DNA from: Denitromonas halophila
Lineage (GTDB): Bacteria; Pseudomonadota; Gammaproteobacteria; Burkholderiales; Rhodocyclaceae
Assembly (NCBI RefSeq): GCF_007625155.1
Contig: NZ_VMNK01000012.1
Location: 16,316 to 80,315 of the forward strand
DNA: 64,000 bases
Reading direction: 5' to 3'
A program made the translations under genes and the position numbers. The notes beneath the pieces were generated by a model that had not been told where the DNA came from, did not search any database, and saw only the letters and a list, made by a program, of their open reading frames with translations. Of this stretch, positions 18,169 through 29,151 are shown in pieces (positions within the stretch are counted from its first letter, which is position 1; each line of letters starts with the position of its first letter).

Positions 18169-18173
18169 GCAGA

Positions 18174-19211
<1,038 letters not shown>

Positions 19212-19240
19212 GGTGTGGTCCTCTGAAAACGTGCGTTGGA

Positions 19241-19744
19241 TTATGGCACAGAGTTTGCTGGTGTGTCGGCCAGAAGCAGCCCTTCGAGGGCGTGAATCAC
19301 GGCTTGGCGTCGCACCTGCTCCCGGTCGCCATCGAAATGAAATGTGGTGCTGCGTACCGGCCGGTCCGGCCACCCCCAGGCGATGCAGACGGTACCCACC
19401 GGTTTGCCGGGGCGGCCACCGCTTGGGCCGGCGACGCCGGATACCGCGATCGCGACCTGCGCGTCGCTGTGCGTCAGCGCGCCTTGCACCATGGCGCTGA
19501 CCACGGGTTCGCTGACGGCGCCGAAGGTGTCGAGAGCGCTGGCCGGCACATCGAGCTGGCGCATTTTGGCGGCGTTGGAGTAGGTCACCCAGCCACTGTC
19601 GAACCAGTCCGAGCTGCCGGCAATGGCCGTCACGGTTTCGGCGATCCAGCCGCCGGTGCAGGATTCGGCCGTGGCCAGTCGCCAGCCGCGTTCGAGCAGC
19701 CAGTGGCCGGTGCGTCGGGCGAGGGCGTCGAGCTGCGCGTCCAT
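19241..19744 (-). CDS. CinA C-terminal domain protein (nicotinamide-nucleotide amidohydrolase)
   Basis: A 167-residue stand-alone CinA C-terminal domain, of the type shown in E. coli (PncC/YgaD) to deamidate NMN to nicotinic acid mononucleotide. It has the catalytic [13 protein letters not shown] motif, TYSNAAKM, and [19 protein letters not shown] 19744 overlaps the pgpA stop (ATGA). Placement just upstream of recA is common. Confidence 0.92.
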   Translation of the reverse strand: MDAQLDALARRTGHWLLERGWRLATAESCTGGWIAETVTAIAGSSDWFDSGWVTYSNAAKMRQLDVPASALDTFGAVSEPVVSAMVQGALTHSDAQVAIAVSGVAGPSGGRPGKPVGTVCIAWGWPDRPVRSTTFHFDGDREQVRRQAVIHALEGLLLADTPANSVP

Positions 19745-20223
19745 CACAGGGCCAGCGCGCGGGCGGTGAGGGCCAGCACCAGCAGGGTGTAGCCGGCGGC
19801 GATGACATCGTCGAGCATGACGCCGAAACCGCCCTTGACCTTGCTGTCGGCCCATTTGATGGGCTGCGGCTTGACGATGTCGAAGAAGCGGAACGCCACG
19901 AAAGCGGCGGTCTGCCACGCGAGCGTGTCGGGGGTGAAGTAGAGCACCACCCAGAAGGGCAGCATCTCGTCCCAGACGATGGATCCGTGGTCCGACACGC
20001 CGAGCGCGCGGCCGGTGCGGTCGGCGGTGATGACGCCGAGCACGAAGCCGCTGAGGACAAACACCAGAAACTCGGTGCCGCTGAGGGATGCCAGCAAGGG
20101 GAACAGCAGCCATGCGGCCAGCGTGCCGGCGGTGCCCGGGGCTTTGGGTGACAGGCCGGAGCCGAAGCCGAGGGCGACGAAATGCGCGGGTTTGGCGAAC
20201 AGGAAGCGGACAGTGGGGCGCAT
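19744..20223 (-). CDS. pgpA: Phosphatidylglycerophosphatase A
   Basis: A 159-residue inner-membrane phosphatase converting phosphatidylglycerophosphate to phosphatidylglycerol. It has the family signatures [30 protein letters not shown] and [13 protein letters not shown], plus several hydrophobic segments. Overlapping start/stop with the CinA-like gene indicates cotranslation. The order thiL-pgpA-cinA is a classic proteobacterial operon. Confidence 0.95.
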   Translation of the reverse strand: MRPTVRFLFAKPAHFVALGFGSGLSPKAPGTAGTLAAWLLFPLLASLSGTEFLVFVLSGFVLGVITADRTGRALGVSDHGSIVWDEMLPFWVVLYFTPDTLAWQTAAFVAFRFFDIVKPQPIKWADSKVKGGFGVMLDDVIAAGYTLLVLALTARALAL

Positions 20224-20258
20224 CGGTCGGAGTGGGCTGGAAAGAGCCGAGTATAGGC

Positions 20259-21221
20259 TCAGGCGCTGAAGTGGTCGAAGCCGCGTCGCGCCAGTGGCGC
20301 GGTGCTGCCATCGGCAGCGTGCAGCGTGAGACCGTCGGCCGGCGGGGTGAGTGCGCCGATGCGATGCAGCGGCAGGGCGAGCTCGGTGCTCAGGCGGGCG
20401 ATGGCGTCGCGTTGGGCGGCCGGGGCGGTGAATAACAATTCGTAGTCGTCGCCGCCGGACAGGCAGGCCTGGCGCGCGCGGGTGGTGTCGCCACAGGCGG
20501 CGATCAGCGCGGCTTCGGGCAGTTGGGTGGCAAGGATCTGCGCGCCGACGGCGCTGGCGTCGAGAATGTGGCCGAGGTCGCCAAGCAGCCCGTCCGAGAC
20601 ATCGAGCATGGCGCTGGCCACGCCACGCAGCGCGACACCGAGCGCGGCGCGGGGCTGGGGGCGGTGCAGTGCGGCGAGGCAGGCGTCGCGATGGCCGGGG
20701 TCCAGCGTCAGAGCGTCGCGCAGATGCCACAGCGCCAGGGCGGCGCGGCCGGGCTGGCCGGAGACCCACAGATCGTCGCCGGGGCGGGCGCCGTCGCGGC
20801 GGATGGCGTGGCCGGTGGGGACTTCGCCGCACATCGTGACGCTCAGATTGCGGGGGCCGCGCGTGGTGTCGCCGCCGACCAGGTCCACGCCGAACGCGTC
20901 GGCGCAGGCGTAGAAACCGTCGGCAAAGGCGGCCAGCCAGTCGGCATCGGCGTCGGGCAGGGCCAGCGCCAGCAGCGCCCAGCGGGGCGTGGCGCCCATG
21001 GCGGCGATGTCGGACACATTGACCGCGAGGCTCTTCCAGCCCAGATCGGTGGGATCGGTGTTGGCAAAGAAGTGCCGCCCCTCGACCAGCATGTCGACCG
21101 ACACCACCAGTTGGTGGCCGGGCGTGGTGCGCCACAGCGCCGCATCATCGCCGCCGGCTAGATCGGTGTGTCGGGTGGGGCGCGTGAAGTGGCGGCGGAT
21201 GAGGTCGAATTCGGAAGTCAT
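20259..21221 (-). CDS. thiL: Thiamine-monophosphate kinase
   Basis: A 320-residue ThiL that phosphorylates TMP to the coenzyme thiamine pyrophosphate. It has an N-terminal MTSEFDLIRRHFTR, the ATP-binding GGDDAALW, VNVSDIAAMGATPRWALLAL, GDTTRGP and SGGDDYELLFTAP. It starts the thiL-pgpA-cinA group. ATG 21221 begins the conserved region; 30 further upstream codons are open but uncharacteristic. Confidence 0.95.
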   Translation of the reverse strand: MTSEFDLIRRHFTRPTRHTDLAGGDDAALWRTTPGHQLVVSVDMLVEGRHFFANTDPTDLGWKSLAVNVSDIAAMGATPRWALLALALPDADADWLAAFADGFYACADAFGVDLVGGDTTRGPRNLSVTMCGEVPTGHAIRRDGARPGDDLWVSGQPGRAALALWHLRDALTLDPGHRDACLAALHRPQPRAALGVALRGVASAMLDVSDGLLGDLGHILDASAVGAQILATQLPEAALIAACGDTTRARQACLSGGDDYELLFTAPAAQRDAIARLSTELALPLHRIGALTPPADGLTLHAADGSTAPLARRGFDHFSA

Positions 21222-21613
21222 GGCCGAGGTGTGCGGTGGGGCTTGCAAGCATAGCGCGGTCGGCGGGCGCCCCCAAGTGTCGGCGCGCCGGAGAGGTGGC
21301 TGGATGCGCAAGGAATATGCGTTGCGTCTTGAAACGTTTGTGCAAAATAGTTTTGTTACAATGCAACATTCTTGAATCCTGATGCGCTCTTTGGCCGGCG
21401 CGGATCGGGAGGCGCGTGCAAAACGCTCAAGGTCTTTTGACCACGGCCATCTGTCGCATCCGTGCGGCTGTCATGCGGTGTCGCCGTTTCGGCGTCACGG
21501 TGTTGTCCCTGTCGCCTCGCGCCGTATTGGCGGGGTGAGTCAGAGCGTTTTGTGTGGGCTGGCGAGCGTCATTGCGTCAGCCGGCACGCGCGATGAACTC
21601 ACGAGGACAAGGC
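21222..21613. other. 392-bp intergenic region between thiL and the NAGGN operon
   Basis: The divergent region must hold the promoters of both thiL (minus) and the osmolyte operon (plus). A TACAAT -10-like hexamer preceded by TTGT (21357-21362) is the best candidate for the plus strand, but no -35 sits at the right spacing, so an activator-dependent promoter is possible. I saw no RNA gene or small ORF with a good ribosome site. Confidence 0.4.
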
Positions 21614-23386
21614 ATGTGTGGCATAGCAGGTGAAATAAGGTTTGACGGGGCCCTGCCCGACGCGGCGGCGCTGGGGCGGATGGTGGCAGCGCAGGAAAGC
21701 CGCGGGCCCGACGGCGCGGGTCTGGAGATGCAGCTGGGGCGGGGCTTCGGGCATCGCCGGCTGAAGATCATGGATCTGACCGAAGCGGCGCAGCAACCGA
21801 TGTTCGATCCGATGCTGGGCATGGGCATCGTGTTCAACGGTGCGGTCTACAACCACCCGGAATTGCGCGCCGAGCTTGAAGGCCTGGGCTACACGTTTTA
21901 CTCCCACGGCGACACCGAAGTGCTGCTCAAGGCCTACCACGCCTGGGGGCTGGACTTCGTGCAGCGCCTCAATGGCATGTTCGCCTTTGCGATCTGGGAG
22001 CGCGACAGCGGCAAAGTGGTGTTCGGGCGTGACCGCCTCGGCATCAAGCCCTTCTACTATAGCGAGGTGAAGGGCGCGCTGCGCTTCGCTTCGTCCTTGC
22101 CGGCGCTGCTCAAGGCGGGCGGGGTGGATACGGCGATCGATCCGGTCGCGCTCAACAGTTATCTGTCTTTCCATGCCGTGGTGCCGGCGCCCTACACGCT
22201 GCTCAAGGGCGTGCGCAAGCTGGCGCCGGGCACGCTGATGGTGGTGCATCCCGACGGTCGCCGGGAACAGAAAACCTTCTGGGCCATGCAGGCCGTGCGC
22301 AGCGCCGAGGACGAGGCGCGCAGCTTTGATGAGTGGTGCGAGCTGCTGCTCGAGCAGCTGCGGGCCGCGGTCAAGCGCCGGCTGGTGGCGGATGTGCCGG
22401 TGGGTGCGCTGCTCTCCGGCGGGGTGGATTCGAGCTTGATCGTTGGGCTGATGGCCGAAGCCGGGGTGCGCGACCTGCACACCTATAACGTCGGCTTTGC
22501 CGATGTGGGCGGCGAGAAGGGTAACGAGTTCGAGTTTGCGCAGATCATCGCCGACCGCTTCGGCACCCGGCATGAGCGCATCTTCGTGCCCGAGGCGCAG
22601 CTGCTGCAGCGTCTGCCCGAGGCCATCGCGGCGATGAACGAGCCGATGGTCAGCCACGACTGCATCGGCTTTTATCTGCTCTCGGAGGCCGTGTCGCGCC
22701 ACACCAAGGTGGTGCAGAGCGGGCAGGGCGCCGATGAGGTGTTTGGTGGCTACCACTGGTACCCCAAGCTCGACGGCAGCACCGATGCGGTGGGCGACTA
22801 CCTCGCCGCCTTCCGCGACCGAGACCATGCCGACTACCGCGATCTGGTGCAGCCGCAGTATCACGCCGAGGACTTCAGCGGCCGTTTCGTGGCCGAGCAC
22901 TTTGCCCGGGCGGGGGCCGATGACCCGGTCGACAAGGCCTTGCGCCTCGATACCTCGATCATGCTGGTGGACGACCCGGTGAAGCGCGTCGACAACATGA
23001 CCATGGCCTTCGGCCTGGAGGCGCGCGTGCCCTTCCTCGACCACGAGCTGGTCGAATTCGCCGGCCGTATTCCGGCGCGGCACAAGCTGGCCCACGGCGG
23101 CAAGGGCGTGCTCAAGGAAACCGCGCGAAAGGTCATTCCGGCGGCGGTGATCGATCGCCCCAAGGGCTATTTTCCGGTGCCTGGCCTCAAGTACCTGCAA
23201 GGCTCCACGCTCGATACCGTACGCGATGCCCTGCACAGCCAGGCGGCGCGTGAGCGGGGATTGTTCAATCCCGCGTATGTCGATCGCCTGCTCGCCAATC
23301 CGGGCGAGCACATCACGCCGTTGCGCGGCTCCAAGCTCTGGCAGCTCGGTCTGCTGGAGTGGTGGCTGCAGACGCACCTTGCCTGA
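21614..23386 (+). CDS. asnO: N-acetylglutaminylglutamine amidotransferase (AsnB-like)
   Basis: A 590-residue class B asparagine-synthetase homologue. The N-terminal glutaminase domain begins with the catalytic Cys2 (MCGIAGEIRF); the C-terminal synthetase domain has the PP-loop GALLSGGVDSSLIVG and SGQGADEVFGGYHWYP. With the next two genes it forms the conserved NAGGN trio. Known from the family: this enzyme amidates N-acetylglutaminylglutamine to NAGGN, a dipeptide osmoprotectant made under salt stress. ATG 21614 is fixed by the need for Cys at position 2 and has a GAGGA site upstream. The gap to the next gene is 12 bp. Confidence 0.93.
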   Translation: MCGIAGEIRFDGALPDAAALGRMVAAQESRGPDGAGLEMQLGRGFGHRRLKIMDLTEAAQQPMFDPMLGMGIVFNGAVYNHPELRAELEGLGYTFYSHGDTEVLLKAYHAWGLDFVQRLNGMFAFAIWERDSGKVVFGRDRLGIKPFYYSEVKGALRFASSLPALLKAGGVDTAIDPVALNSYLSFHAVVPAPYTLLKGVRKLAPGTLMVVHPDGRREQKTFWAMQAVRSAEDEARSFDEWCELLLEQLRAAVKRRLVADVPVGALLSGGVDSSLIVGLMAEAGVRDLHTYNVGFADVGGEKGNEFEFAQIIADRFGTRHERIFVPEAQLLQRLPEAIAAMNEPMVSHDCIGFYLLSEAVSRHTKVVQSGQGADEVFGGYHWYPKLDGSTDAVGDYLAAFRDRDHADYRDLVQPQYHAEDFSGRFVAEHFARAGADDPVDKALRLDTSIMLVDDPVKRVDNMTMAFGLEARVPFLDHELVEFAGRIPARHKLAHGGKGVLKETARKVIPAAVIDRPKGYFPVPGLKYLQGSTLDTVRDALHSQAARERGLFNPAYVDRLLANPGEHITPLRGSKLWQLGLLEWWLQTHLA

Positions 23387-23398
23387 CGGACAACGGTC

Positions 23399-25147
23399 AT
23401 GATCCGAAAACATGTCACCCGCGCCCTGCGCCCCGGCAGCCAACCGCTGCATTTGTCGGACAGCCAGCCCGACAAGCGCGACATGCCGGCCAATGTGGTG
23501 ATCGAATGCGGTTGGGGACGCTGGCTGCCCGCCCAGACATACTCCGATGCGGGCGAGCTGGCCGCCGCCTTGCTCGAGGAGCGCCCCGGCCAGCGCGACA
23601 TCGCCTACTACGTCGAGCGCCCGCACGTGGTGGTCGCCCAGGCGCCGCAGCAACTCTTCCTCGACCCGTCCGAGGCCTTTCGACTCGGACTTGGCGGTTA
23701 TCGTGCCCAGCGGGCCGGGCGGCGCGGCTTCACGCTGCGCCGCTTGCGCACCCGTAGCGATGTGGCGGCAATCAATGCGCTCTACAGCAGTCGCAAGATG
23801 GTGCCGGTGGGCGCGCCCCAGGTCTGGGCGCAGCGGGCGGATCGACACATTACCTGGGCGCTGGCCGAGGATTTGTCTTCAGGCGAGATTCTCGGTGTGG
23901 CCATGGGTCTTGATCACGTCGAGGCATTTGCCGATCCGCAGCAGGGCAGCAGCCTGTGGTCGCTGGCGGTGGCGCCGCAGGCGGCCCACCCCGGTGTGGG
24001 CGAGGCGCTGGTGAGATACCTGGCCGAGCATTTTCATGCCCGCGGGCGTGCCTGGATGGATGTGTCGGTGATGCATGACAACGAACAGGCCATCGCGCTT
24101 TACGAGAAGCTGGGCTTCCAGCGCATCGCAGTGTTTGCGGTCAAGCGGCGCAACGCGATCAACGAGCCCTTCTATACCCAGCCGATCGACAACGAGGCCG
24201 AACTCAATCCCTACGCGCGGTTGATTACCGACGAAGCACGCAAGCGCGGTATTCATACCGAAGTGCTCGATGCGGCCAACGGCTATTTTCGCCTGGCGCT
24301 GGGCGGGCGCAGCGTGGTGTGTCGCGAGTCGCTCACCGAGCTGACCTCGGCCATCGCCATGAGCCGCTGCCAGGACAAGCGGGTGACGCTCAAGCTGTTG
24401 GGCGAGGCCGGCCTCAAGGTGCCCGATCAGCGTGTCGCCGATGGCTCGCAGGCGGATCTGGCCTTCCTCGCCAGGCACGCGGCGGTGGTGGTCAAGCCGG
24501 TGGAGGGCGAGCAGGGCAAGGGGATCAGCGTCAATGTGACCCGCGCCGACGAGCTGCTCTCGGCCATCGAGCGCGCCCGCCAGTTCTGCGACCGGGTGCT
24601 GATCGAAACCTTTTGCCCCGGACAGGATTTGCGTGTGGTGGTGATCGACTACCGCGTGGTGGCGGCGGCGGTGCGTCGTCCGCCGGTCGTGGTGGGCGAT
24701 GGCGCCAGCCCGATCCGCGCGCTGATCGACAAGCAGAGCCGTCGGCGTCAGGCGGCCACCGATGGTGAATCCCGGATTCCGATGGATGACGAAACCCGCC
24801 GCTGCGTGGCCCGTCAGGGCTATACGCTGGACGACATCCTGCCGGCGCAGGTGCCGCTGACGGTTCGCAACGCCGCCAACCTGCACACCGGCGGCACGAT
24901 TCACGACGTGACCGACACCCTCCATCCGGTATTGCGTCGCGACGCCGAAGCGGCCGCGCGGGCGCTGGACATCCCGGTCACCGGGCTCGATTTCATGGTG
25001 CCCGATCCGGCCGCGCCCGAGTACGTGATCATCGAAGCCAACGAACGGCCCGGCCTGGCCAACCACGAGCCGCAACCGACGGCGGAGCGCTTTGTCGATC
25101 TGCTGTTTCCGCGCACTCGCGCGCAACCCTACAACGGAGACCGCTGA
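23399..25147 (+). CDS. ngg: N-acetylglutaminylglutamine synthetase (GNAT plus ATP-grasp)
   Basis: A 582-residue fusion enzyme. Residues about 115-255 form a GNAT acetyltransferase (WSLAVAPQAAHPGVGEALV acetyl-CoA loop; NEQAIALYEKLGF). Residues about 300-575 form an ATP-grasp ligase (VVVKPVEGEQGKGISVNV, CPGQDLRVVVIDYRVVAA, YVIIEANERPGL). This is the known architecture of the enzyme that makes N-acetylglutaminylglutamine from two glutamines and acetyl-CoA. Its stop overlaps the next start (TGATG). Confidence 0.93.
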   Translation: MIRKHVTRALRPGSQPLHLSDSQPDKRDMPANVVIECGWGRWLPAQTYSDAGELAAALLEERPGQRDIAYYVERPHVVVAQAPQQLFLDPSEAFRLGLGGYRAQRAGRRGFTLRRLRTRSDVAAINALYSSRKMVPVGAPQVWAQRADRHITWALAEDLSSGEILGVAMGLDHVEAFADPQQGSSLWSLAVAPQAAHPGVGEALVRYLAEHFHARGRAWMDVSVMHDNEQAIALYEKLGFQRIAVFAVKRRNAINEPFYTQPIDNEAELNPYARLITDEARKRGIHTEVLDAANGYFRLALGGRSVVCRESLTELTSAIAMSRCQDKRVTLKLLGEAGLKVPDQRVADGSQADLAFLARHAAVVVKPVEGEQGKGISVNVTRADELLSAIERARQFCDRVLIETFCPGQDLRVVVIDYRVVAAAVRRPPVVVGDGASPIRALIDKQSRRRQAATDGESRIPMDDETRRCVARQGYTLDDILPAQVPLTVRNAANLHTGGTIHDVTDTLHPVLRRDAEAAARALDIPVTGLDFMVPDPAAPEYVIIEANERPGLANHEPQPTAERFVDLLFPRTRAQPYNGDR

Positions 25148-26349
25148 TGGCCCAGAAGGACTATCCCCTCGATTACGACTACCTCGAAGAAACCCTGCTT
25201 CAGCTGCTGGCGATCCCCAGCCCCGTGGGCTACACTGATGCGGTCGCACGCTACACCGCCGGCCAGCTCGAAGCCATGGGCATCCCCTACGAGATGACCC
25301 GCCGCGGTGCCATCCGCGCCACACTCAAGGGCGAGCAACCGCGTCCGGCGCGCGCCATCGTGGCGCACCTCGACACGCTGGGCGCGATGGTGCGCGAGAT
25401 CAAGTCGAACGGACGTCTGGGCATTGTGCCGATTGGCCACTGGTCGTCGCGCTTTGCCGAAGGCGGGCGGCTGACGGTGTTCACCGACAAGGGCCAGGTG
25501 CGCGGGACCTGCCTGCCGCTGAAAACCTCGGGCCACGCCTTCGGCCCCGAGATCGACACCCAGCCGAGCAGCTGGGACCATGTCGAAGTGCGGGTCGACG
25601 TGCCTGCCCGCAGCGCGATGGACCTCGAAGCGGCCGGCCTGCGCGTGGGCGACACCATGGCCTTCGATCCGCAACCGGAGATCTGCCAGAACGGTTACAT
25701 CGTGTCGCGCTATCTCGATGACAAAGCCGCCGTCGCCGCCCTGCTCACCGCCTGCAAGGCGGTGCAAGACGGCAAGCTGGTGCCGCCGGTCGATGTGCAC
25801 CCGCTGTTCACCATCACCGAAGAGGTCGGCTCCGGCGCCTCGGCCGCGCTGCATGGCGACATCGCCGAAATGCTCAGCCTCGACATCGCCATCGCCGCAC
25901 CGGGGCAGAACACCGACGAGCACGCCGTCACCATCTGCATGCAGGACATGAGCGGCCCCTTCGACTACCACCTCACCCGCAAGCTGATCGGCATCGCCGA
26001 GAAGTACAACATCTCGCACCGCCGCGACGTGTTCCGCTTCTACCGCAGCGACAGCGCCGCCGCGGTCGAGGCCGGCAACGACATCCGCACCGCGCTGATC
26101 GGTTTCGGCGCCGACGCCTCGCATGCCTACGAGCGCACCCACCGCCGTGCGCTGGCGGCCCTCACGCGGCTCACCACCTACTACCTGATGAGCAAGCCGG
26201 TGGCCCGCCGCGACGAACGCATGCTCGGCTCGCTCGACGGCTTCACCGAGCAGCTCAGCCCGGAGGACATGGTGGTGCCGAGCAACCCGCTGCCGCTACC
26301 GGGCGACTTCCTGACGCACGACCCCAAGGCCGGCGGCGAACCGGAGTAA
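25147..26349 (+). CDS. Osmoprotectant NAGGN system M42-family peptidase
   Basis: A 400-residue M42-family metallopeptidase (glutamyl/cellulase-type aminopeptidase relative). It has the metal-ligand motifs VAHLDTLG (His/Asp), YLDDKAAVAALL (bridging Asp), the acid pair TEEVGSG and FGADASHAYERTH. It is the third gene of the NAGGN trio, overlapping the synthetase by one base. Its function in the system is unproven; turnover or processing of the dipeptide is the reasonable inference. A strong terminator follows. Confidence 0.92.
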   Translation: MAQKDYPLDYDYLEETLLQLLAIPSPVGYTDAVARYTAGQLEAMGIPYEMTRRGAIRATLKGEQPRPARAIVAHLDTLGAMVREIKSNGRLGIVPIGHWSSRFAEGGRLTVFTDKGQVRGTCLPLKTSGHAFGPEIDTQPSSWDHVEVRVDVPARSAMDLEAAGLRVGDTMAFDPQPEICQNGYIVSRYLDDKAAVAALLTACKAVQDGKLVPPVDVHPLFTITEEVGSGASAALHGDIAEMLSLDIAIAAPGQNTDEHAVTICMQDMSGPFDYHLTRKLIGIAEKYNISHRRDVFRFYRSDSAAAVEAGNDIRTALIGFGADASHAYERTHRRALAALTRLTTYYLMSKPVARRDERMLGSLDGFTEQLSPEDMVVPSNPLPLPGDFLTHDPKAGGEPE

Positions 26350-26362
26350 GCGCCGCTCGCGC

Positions 26363-26397
26363 ACAAAAAAAGGCCGCGACGATCGCGGCCTTTTTTG
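26363..26397. terminator. Bidirectional rho-independent terminator
   Basis: Stem ACAAAAAAAGGCCGCGA / TCGCGGCCTTTTTTGT around a 3-base loop at 26380-26382, with A- and T-runs on both sides. It lies between the convergent NAGGN operon and nusB and serves both. Confidence 0.92.
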
Positions 26398-26416
26398 TCA
26401 GGCACCGGGCGGTGGG

Positions 26417-26869
26417 TCAGCCGCCCTTGCGCTCGGCCTCGCGGGCGGCGACTTCAAGTGGCCGCAGCTTGGCCGCGACCTTGTCCATCACACCATTCAC
26501 GAAGCGGTGGCCGTCGGTGCCGCCGTAGGACTTGGCCAGTTCGATGGCCTCGTTGATCACCACTTTGTAGGGCACTTCGATGTGGCGCTCCAGCTCGTGC
26601 GTGGCCAGCAGCAGCACGGCGCGTTCGATGGGCGACAGCTCGGCCACCGTCCGGCCGATGAAGGGCGCGAACTCGGCCTCCAGCGCGCCGGTGTCGTTCA
26701 GCGTGCCGCGCAGCAAGGCGGTAAACAGATCGCCGTCGGCCTTGTCGAAACCGGGGGCGCTGCGCACCTGATCTTCAATCATGGCCAGGCTGTTGCCGGA
26801 GAGCAGGGCCTGATAGATGCCCTGCAGGGCAAATTCGCGGGCGCGGCGGCGGGCGGACTTGCTGCTCAT
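26417..26869 (-). CDS. nusB: Transcription antitermination factor NusB
   Basis: A 150-residue all-helical NusB with [18 protein letters not shown] at the N-terminus (boxA RNA and NusE contacts) and the conserved [25 protein letters not shown] stretch. It supports antitermination of rRNA operons with NusE. It is the last gene of the riboflavin operon, overlapping ribH by 4 bp. Confidence 0.96.
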   Translation of the reverse strand: MSSKSARRRAREFALQGIYQALLSGNSLAMIEDQVRSAPGFDKADGDLFTALLRGTLNDTGALEAEFAPFIGRTVAELSPIERAVLLLATHELERHIEVPYKVVINEAIELAKSYGGTDGHRFVNGVMDKVAAKLRPLEVAAREAERKGG

Positions 26870-27339
26870 GCCACCACCGCTCGCAGCAGATGCACCATCT
26901 CGACCGCCGTCTTGGCGCAGTCGCTGCCTTTCTCGTGCATGCGGGCCAGGGCCTGGTCGTCGTCCTCGGTGGTGAGCACGCCGTTGGCGATCGGCATGCC
27001 GGTGTCGAGGCCGACGCGGTTGATGCCGGCGGCCATTTCGTTGGAGACGATCTCGAAGTGATAGGTCTCGCCGCGGATCACCGCGCCGAGGGCGATCAGC
27101 GCGTCGAACTGCTCCGAGTCGGCCATGGTCTGCAACACCAGCGGAATCTCCAGCGCGCCGGGCACGGTGGTGATGAGGATGTCTTCGTCGGCGACGCCGA
27201 GGTTCAACAGCTCGTCCACGGCGGCCGAGAGCAGGCCCTCGCACACGTCCTGGTTGAAGCGGCTCATGACGATGCCGATGCTCAGGCCGCTGCCGTCGAG
27301 GTTCGGGGTGATTTCGGTGATGTTGTCAAAACGGGGCAT
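26866..27339 (-). CDS. ribH: 6,7-dimethyl-8-ribityllumazine synthase
   Basis: A 157-residue lumazine synthase, condensing the pyrimidine intermediate with dihydroxybutanone phosphate in the penultimate step of riboflavin synthesis. [26 protein letters not shown] and [14 protein letters not shown] (with the catalytic His following) are diagnostic. It lies 3 bp after ribBX. Confidence 0.97.
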   Translation of the reverse strand: MPRFDNITEITPNLDGSGLSIGIVMSRFNQDVCEGLLSAAVDELLNLGVADEDILITTVPGALEIPLVLQTMADSEQFDALIALGAVIRGETYHFEIVSNEMAAGINRVGLDTGMPIANGVLTTEDDDQALARMHEKGSDCAKTAVEMVHLLRAVVA

Positions 27340-27342
27340 GGA

Positions 27343-28473
27343 TCAGGCCTCAGAAGAATCGTTGGAATCGGCGGCATTGCAGCCCGGGTAGTAGCCAGTC
27401 ACTTCCAGCCCGAAGCCGGCCATGCTGGGGATCTTGCGTGGGCTGGCGAGCAGGCGCATCTTGCCCACGCCCAGGTCGCGCAGGATCTGGGCGCCAACGC
27501 CGAACAGGCGCGGGTCCCACTTGACGGCGGCACGCGGCACGGCCGGGTCGTTGGTGAGCTGGGCGAGCAGGTCGCGGCCGGTTTGCGGGCGATACAGCAT
27601 GATCAGCACGCCGCAGCCAGATTCGGCGATGGTTTTGAGCGCCGAGTCGACCGGGAAGCTGTGGCGGTCGCTGCTGGTGTCGAGAAAGTCGATGACCGAG
27701 ATCGGCTCGTGCACCCGCACCAGCGCTTCGGTGTCGGCACTGATGGTGCCGCAGGCCATGGCCAGATGGATGTCGCCCGAGGTTTTGTCTTCGAAGGCGC
27801 ACAGGCGGAAGGGGCCGTGGGCGGTATCGACGGTTTTTTCGGACACGCGCTCGACCAGGTGTTCGGTGGCGGCGCGGTATTCGATCAGGTCGCGGATCGC
27901 GCCGATCTTGAGCCCGTGCTGTTTGGCGAAGGGGATCAGGTCGGGCAGGCGGGCCATCGAGCCGTCATCGTTCATGATCTCGCAGATCACCGAGGCCGGC
28001 TCCAGCCCGGCGATGGCGCCCAGATCGCAACCCGCTTCGGTATGGCCGGCGCGGATCAGCACGCCGCCGGGGCGCGCCATGATCGGGAAGATATGGCCGG
28101 GCTGTACGATGTCTTCCGGCTTGGCATTGCGGGCCACGGCGCGCTGTACGGTGAGGGCGCGATCGGCCGCCGAGATGCCGGTGGTGACGCCTTCAGCCGC
28201 CTCGATCGACACCGTAAAGGCGGTGCCGTGCGAGCTCTTGTTGCTGCGCGCCATCTGGCCCAGGCCAAGCTGGGCGCAGCGCGCCTCGGTGAGCGTCAGG
28301 CAGATCAGGCCACGACCATACTTGGCCATGAAGTTGATCGCCTCGGGCGTGACATGCTCGGCCGCGATGACCAGGTCGCCCTCGTTTTCGCGGTCTTCTT
28401 CGTCCACCAGCACGACCATGCGGCCCGCGCGGATGTCTTCAATGATTTCGGTGATCGGCGCGAGTGCGCTCAC
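27343..28473 (-). CDS. ribB: DHBP synthase with degenerate GTP cyclohydrolase II domain (RibBX type)
   Basis: 376 residues in two domains. Residues 1-205 are an intact 3,4-dihydroxy-2-butanone-4-phosphate synthase: [19 protein letters not shown] (metal/acidic loop) and [11 protein letters not shown]. Residues about 206-365 resemble GTP cyclohydrolase II but lack its zinc cysteines: where RibA has an E-C-L-T-G-D...C-D-C motif, this protein has [20 protein letters not shown]. The second domain is therefore probably not a cyclohydrolase, as in the RibBX proteins described in other proteobacteria. A separate ribA should exist elsewhere in the genome. Confidence 0.9.
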   Translation of the reverse strand: MSALAPITEIIEDIRAGRMVVLVDEEDRENEGDLVIAAEHVTPEAINFMAKYGRGLICLTLTEARCAQLGLGQMARSNKSSHGTAFTVSIEAAEGVTTGISAADRALTVQRAVARNAKPEDIVQPGHIFPIMARPGGVLIRAGHTEAGCDLGAIAGLEPASVICEIMNDDGSMARLPDLIPFAKQHGLKIGAIRDLIEYRAATEHLVERVSEKTVDTAHGPFRLCAFEDKTSGDIHLAMACGTISADTEALVRVHEPISVIDFLDTSSDRHSFPVDSALKTIAESGCGVLIMLYRPQTGRDLLAQLTNDPAVPRAAVKWDPRLFGVGAQILRDLGVGKMRLLASPRKIPSMAGFGLEVTGYYPGCNAADSNDSSEA

Positions 28474-28516
28474 GGTGTTCTCCTGTCGGGCCGGTGGCCA
28501 CGGTTCGGTGTTGTTT

Positions 28517-29116
28517 TTATTCGCCCTGACGCCAGGCGAGCATGCGCTCGACGTAGCGGGCGATGATGTCGATTTCGAGATTGACCCGCGCGCCCGGCGC
28601 CAGCTGCTTGAGCGTGGTGACCTCGACGGTGTGGGGAATCAGGTTGATCGAAAAATCGGTGCCAGTGACCGCATTGACGGTCAGGCTCACGCCATTGATG
28701 GTGATCGAGCCCTTGCGTGCGATATAGCCGGCCAGATCGTGCGGCGCGCGGATCACCAGCGCGTGGCTTTCGCCCACCGGTTCGAACTTGACGACCTCGC
28801 CCACGCCATCGACATGACCGGTAACGATATGCCCGCCCAGCCGGTCGTCGGCGCGCAGGGCCTTTTCCAGATTCACTTCCTGGCCGGCGGTGTCGAGGCC
28901 AACGGTGCAGTTGAGCGTCTCGCGCGAGACGTCGAATTGCGCACGGCTGCCCTCCATGCCGACGACGGTCAGGCACACGCCATTGTTGGCAATGCTGTCG
29001 CCGATGGCCACGTCGTCGAGGCCGAGCGTGCCGGTATCGACGCTGAGGCGCACGCCGTCTTCGAGGAGGGTGATCGACTGGATTCGGCCGGTTGCGGCCA
29101 CGATGCCGGAGAACAT
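28517..29116 (-). CDS. ribE: Riboflavin synthase, alpha subunit
   Basis: 199 residues made of two lumazine-binding repeats: [15 protein letters not shown] / GVCLTVV and [13 protein letters not shown] / SLTVNAVTG. It dismutates two 6,7-dimethyl-8-ribityllumazine molecules to riboflavin. ATG 29116 gives the near-universal MF(S/T)GIV start but has no clear ribosome site. An in-frame ATG at 29146 would add 10 residues and sits next to AGG from the end of repeat copy 3. It heads this operon; ribD, often directly upstream in relatives, is not here. Confidence 0.94.
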   Translation of the reverse strand: MFSGIVAATGRIQSITLLEDGVRLSVDTGTLGLDDVAIGDSIANNGVCLTVVGMEGSRAQFDVSRETLNCTVGLDTAGQEVNLEKALRADDRLGGHIVTGHVDGVGEVVKFEPVGESHALVIRAPHDLAGYIARKGSITINGVSLTVNAVTGTDFSINLIPHTVEVTTLKQLAPGARVNLEIDIIARYVERMLAWRQGE

Positions 29117-29151
29117 GAGGTTTGCGCTGCGCTTAAAACGTTGCATTTTAA

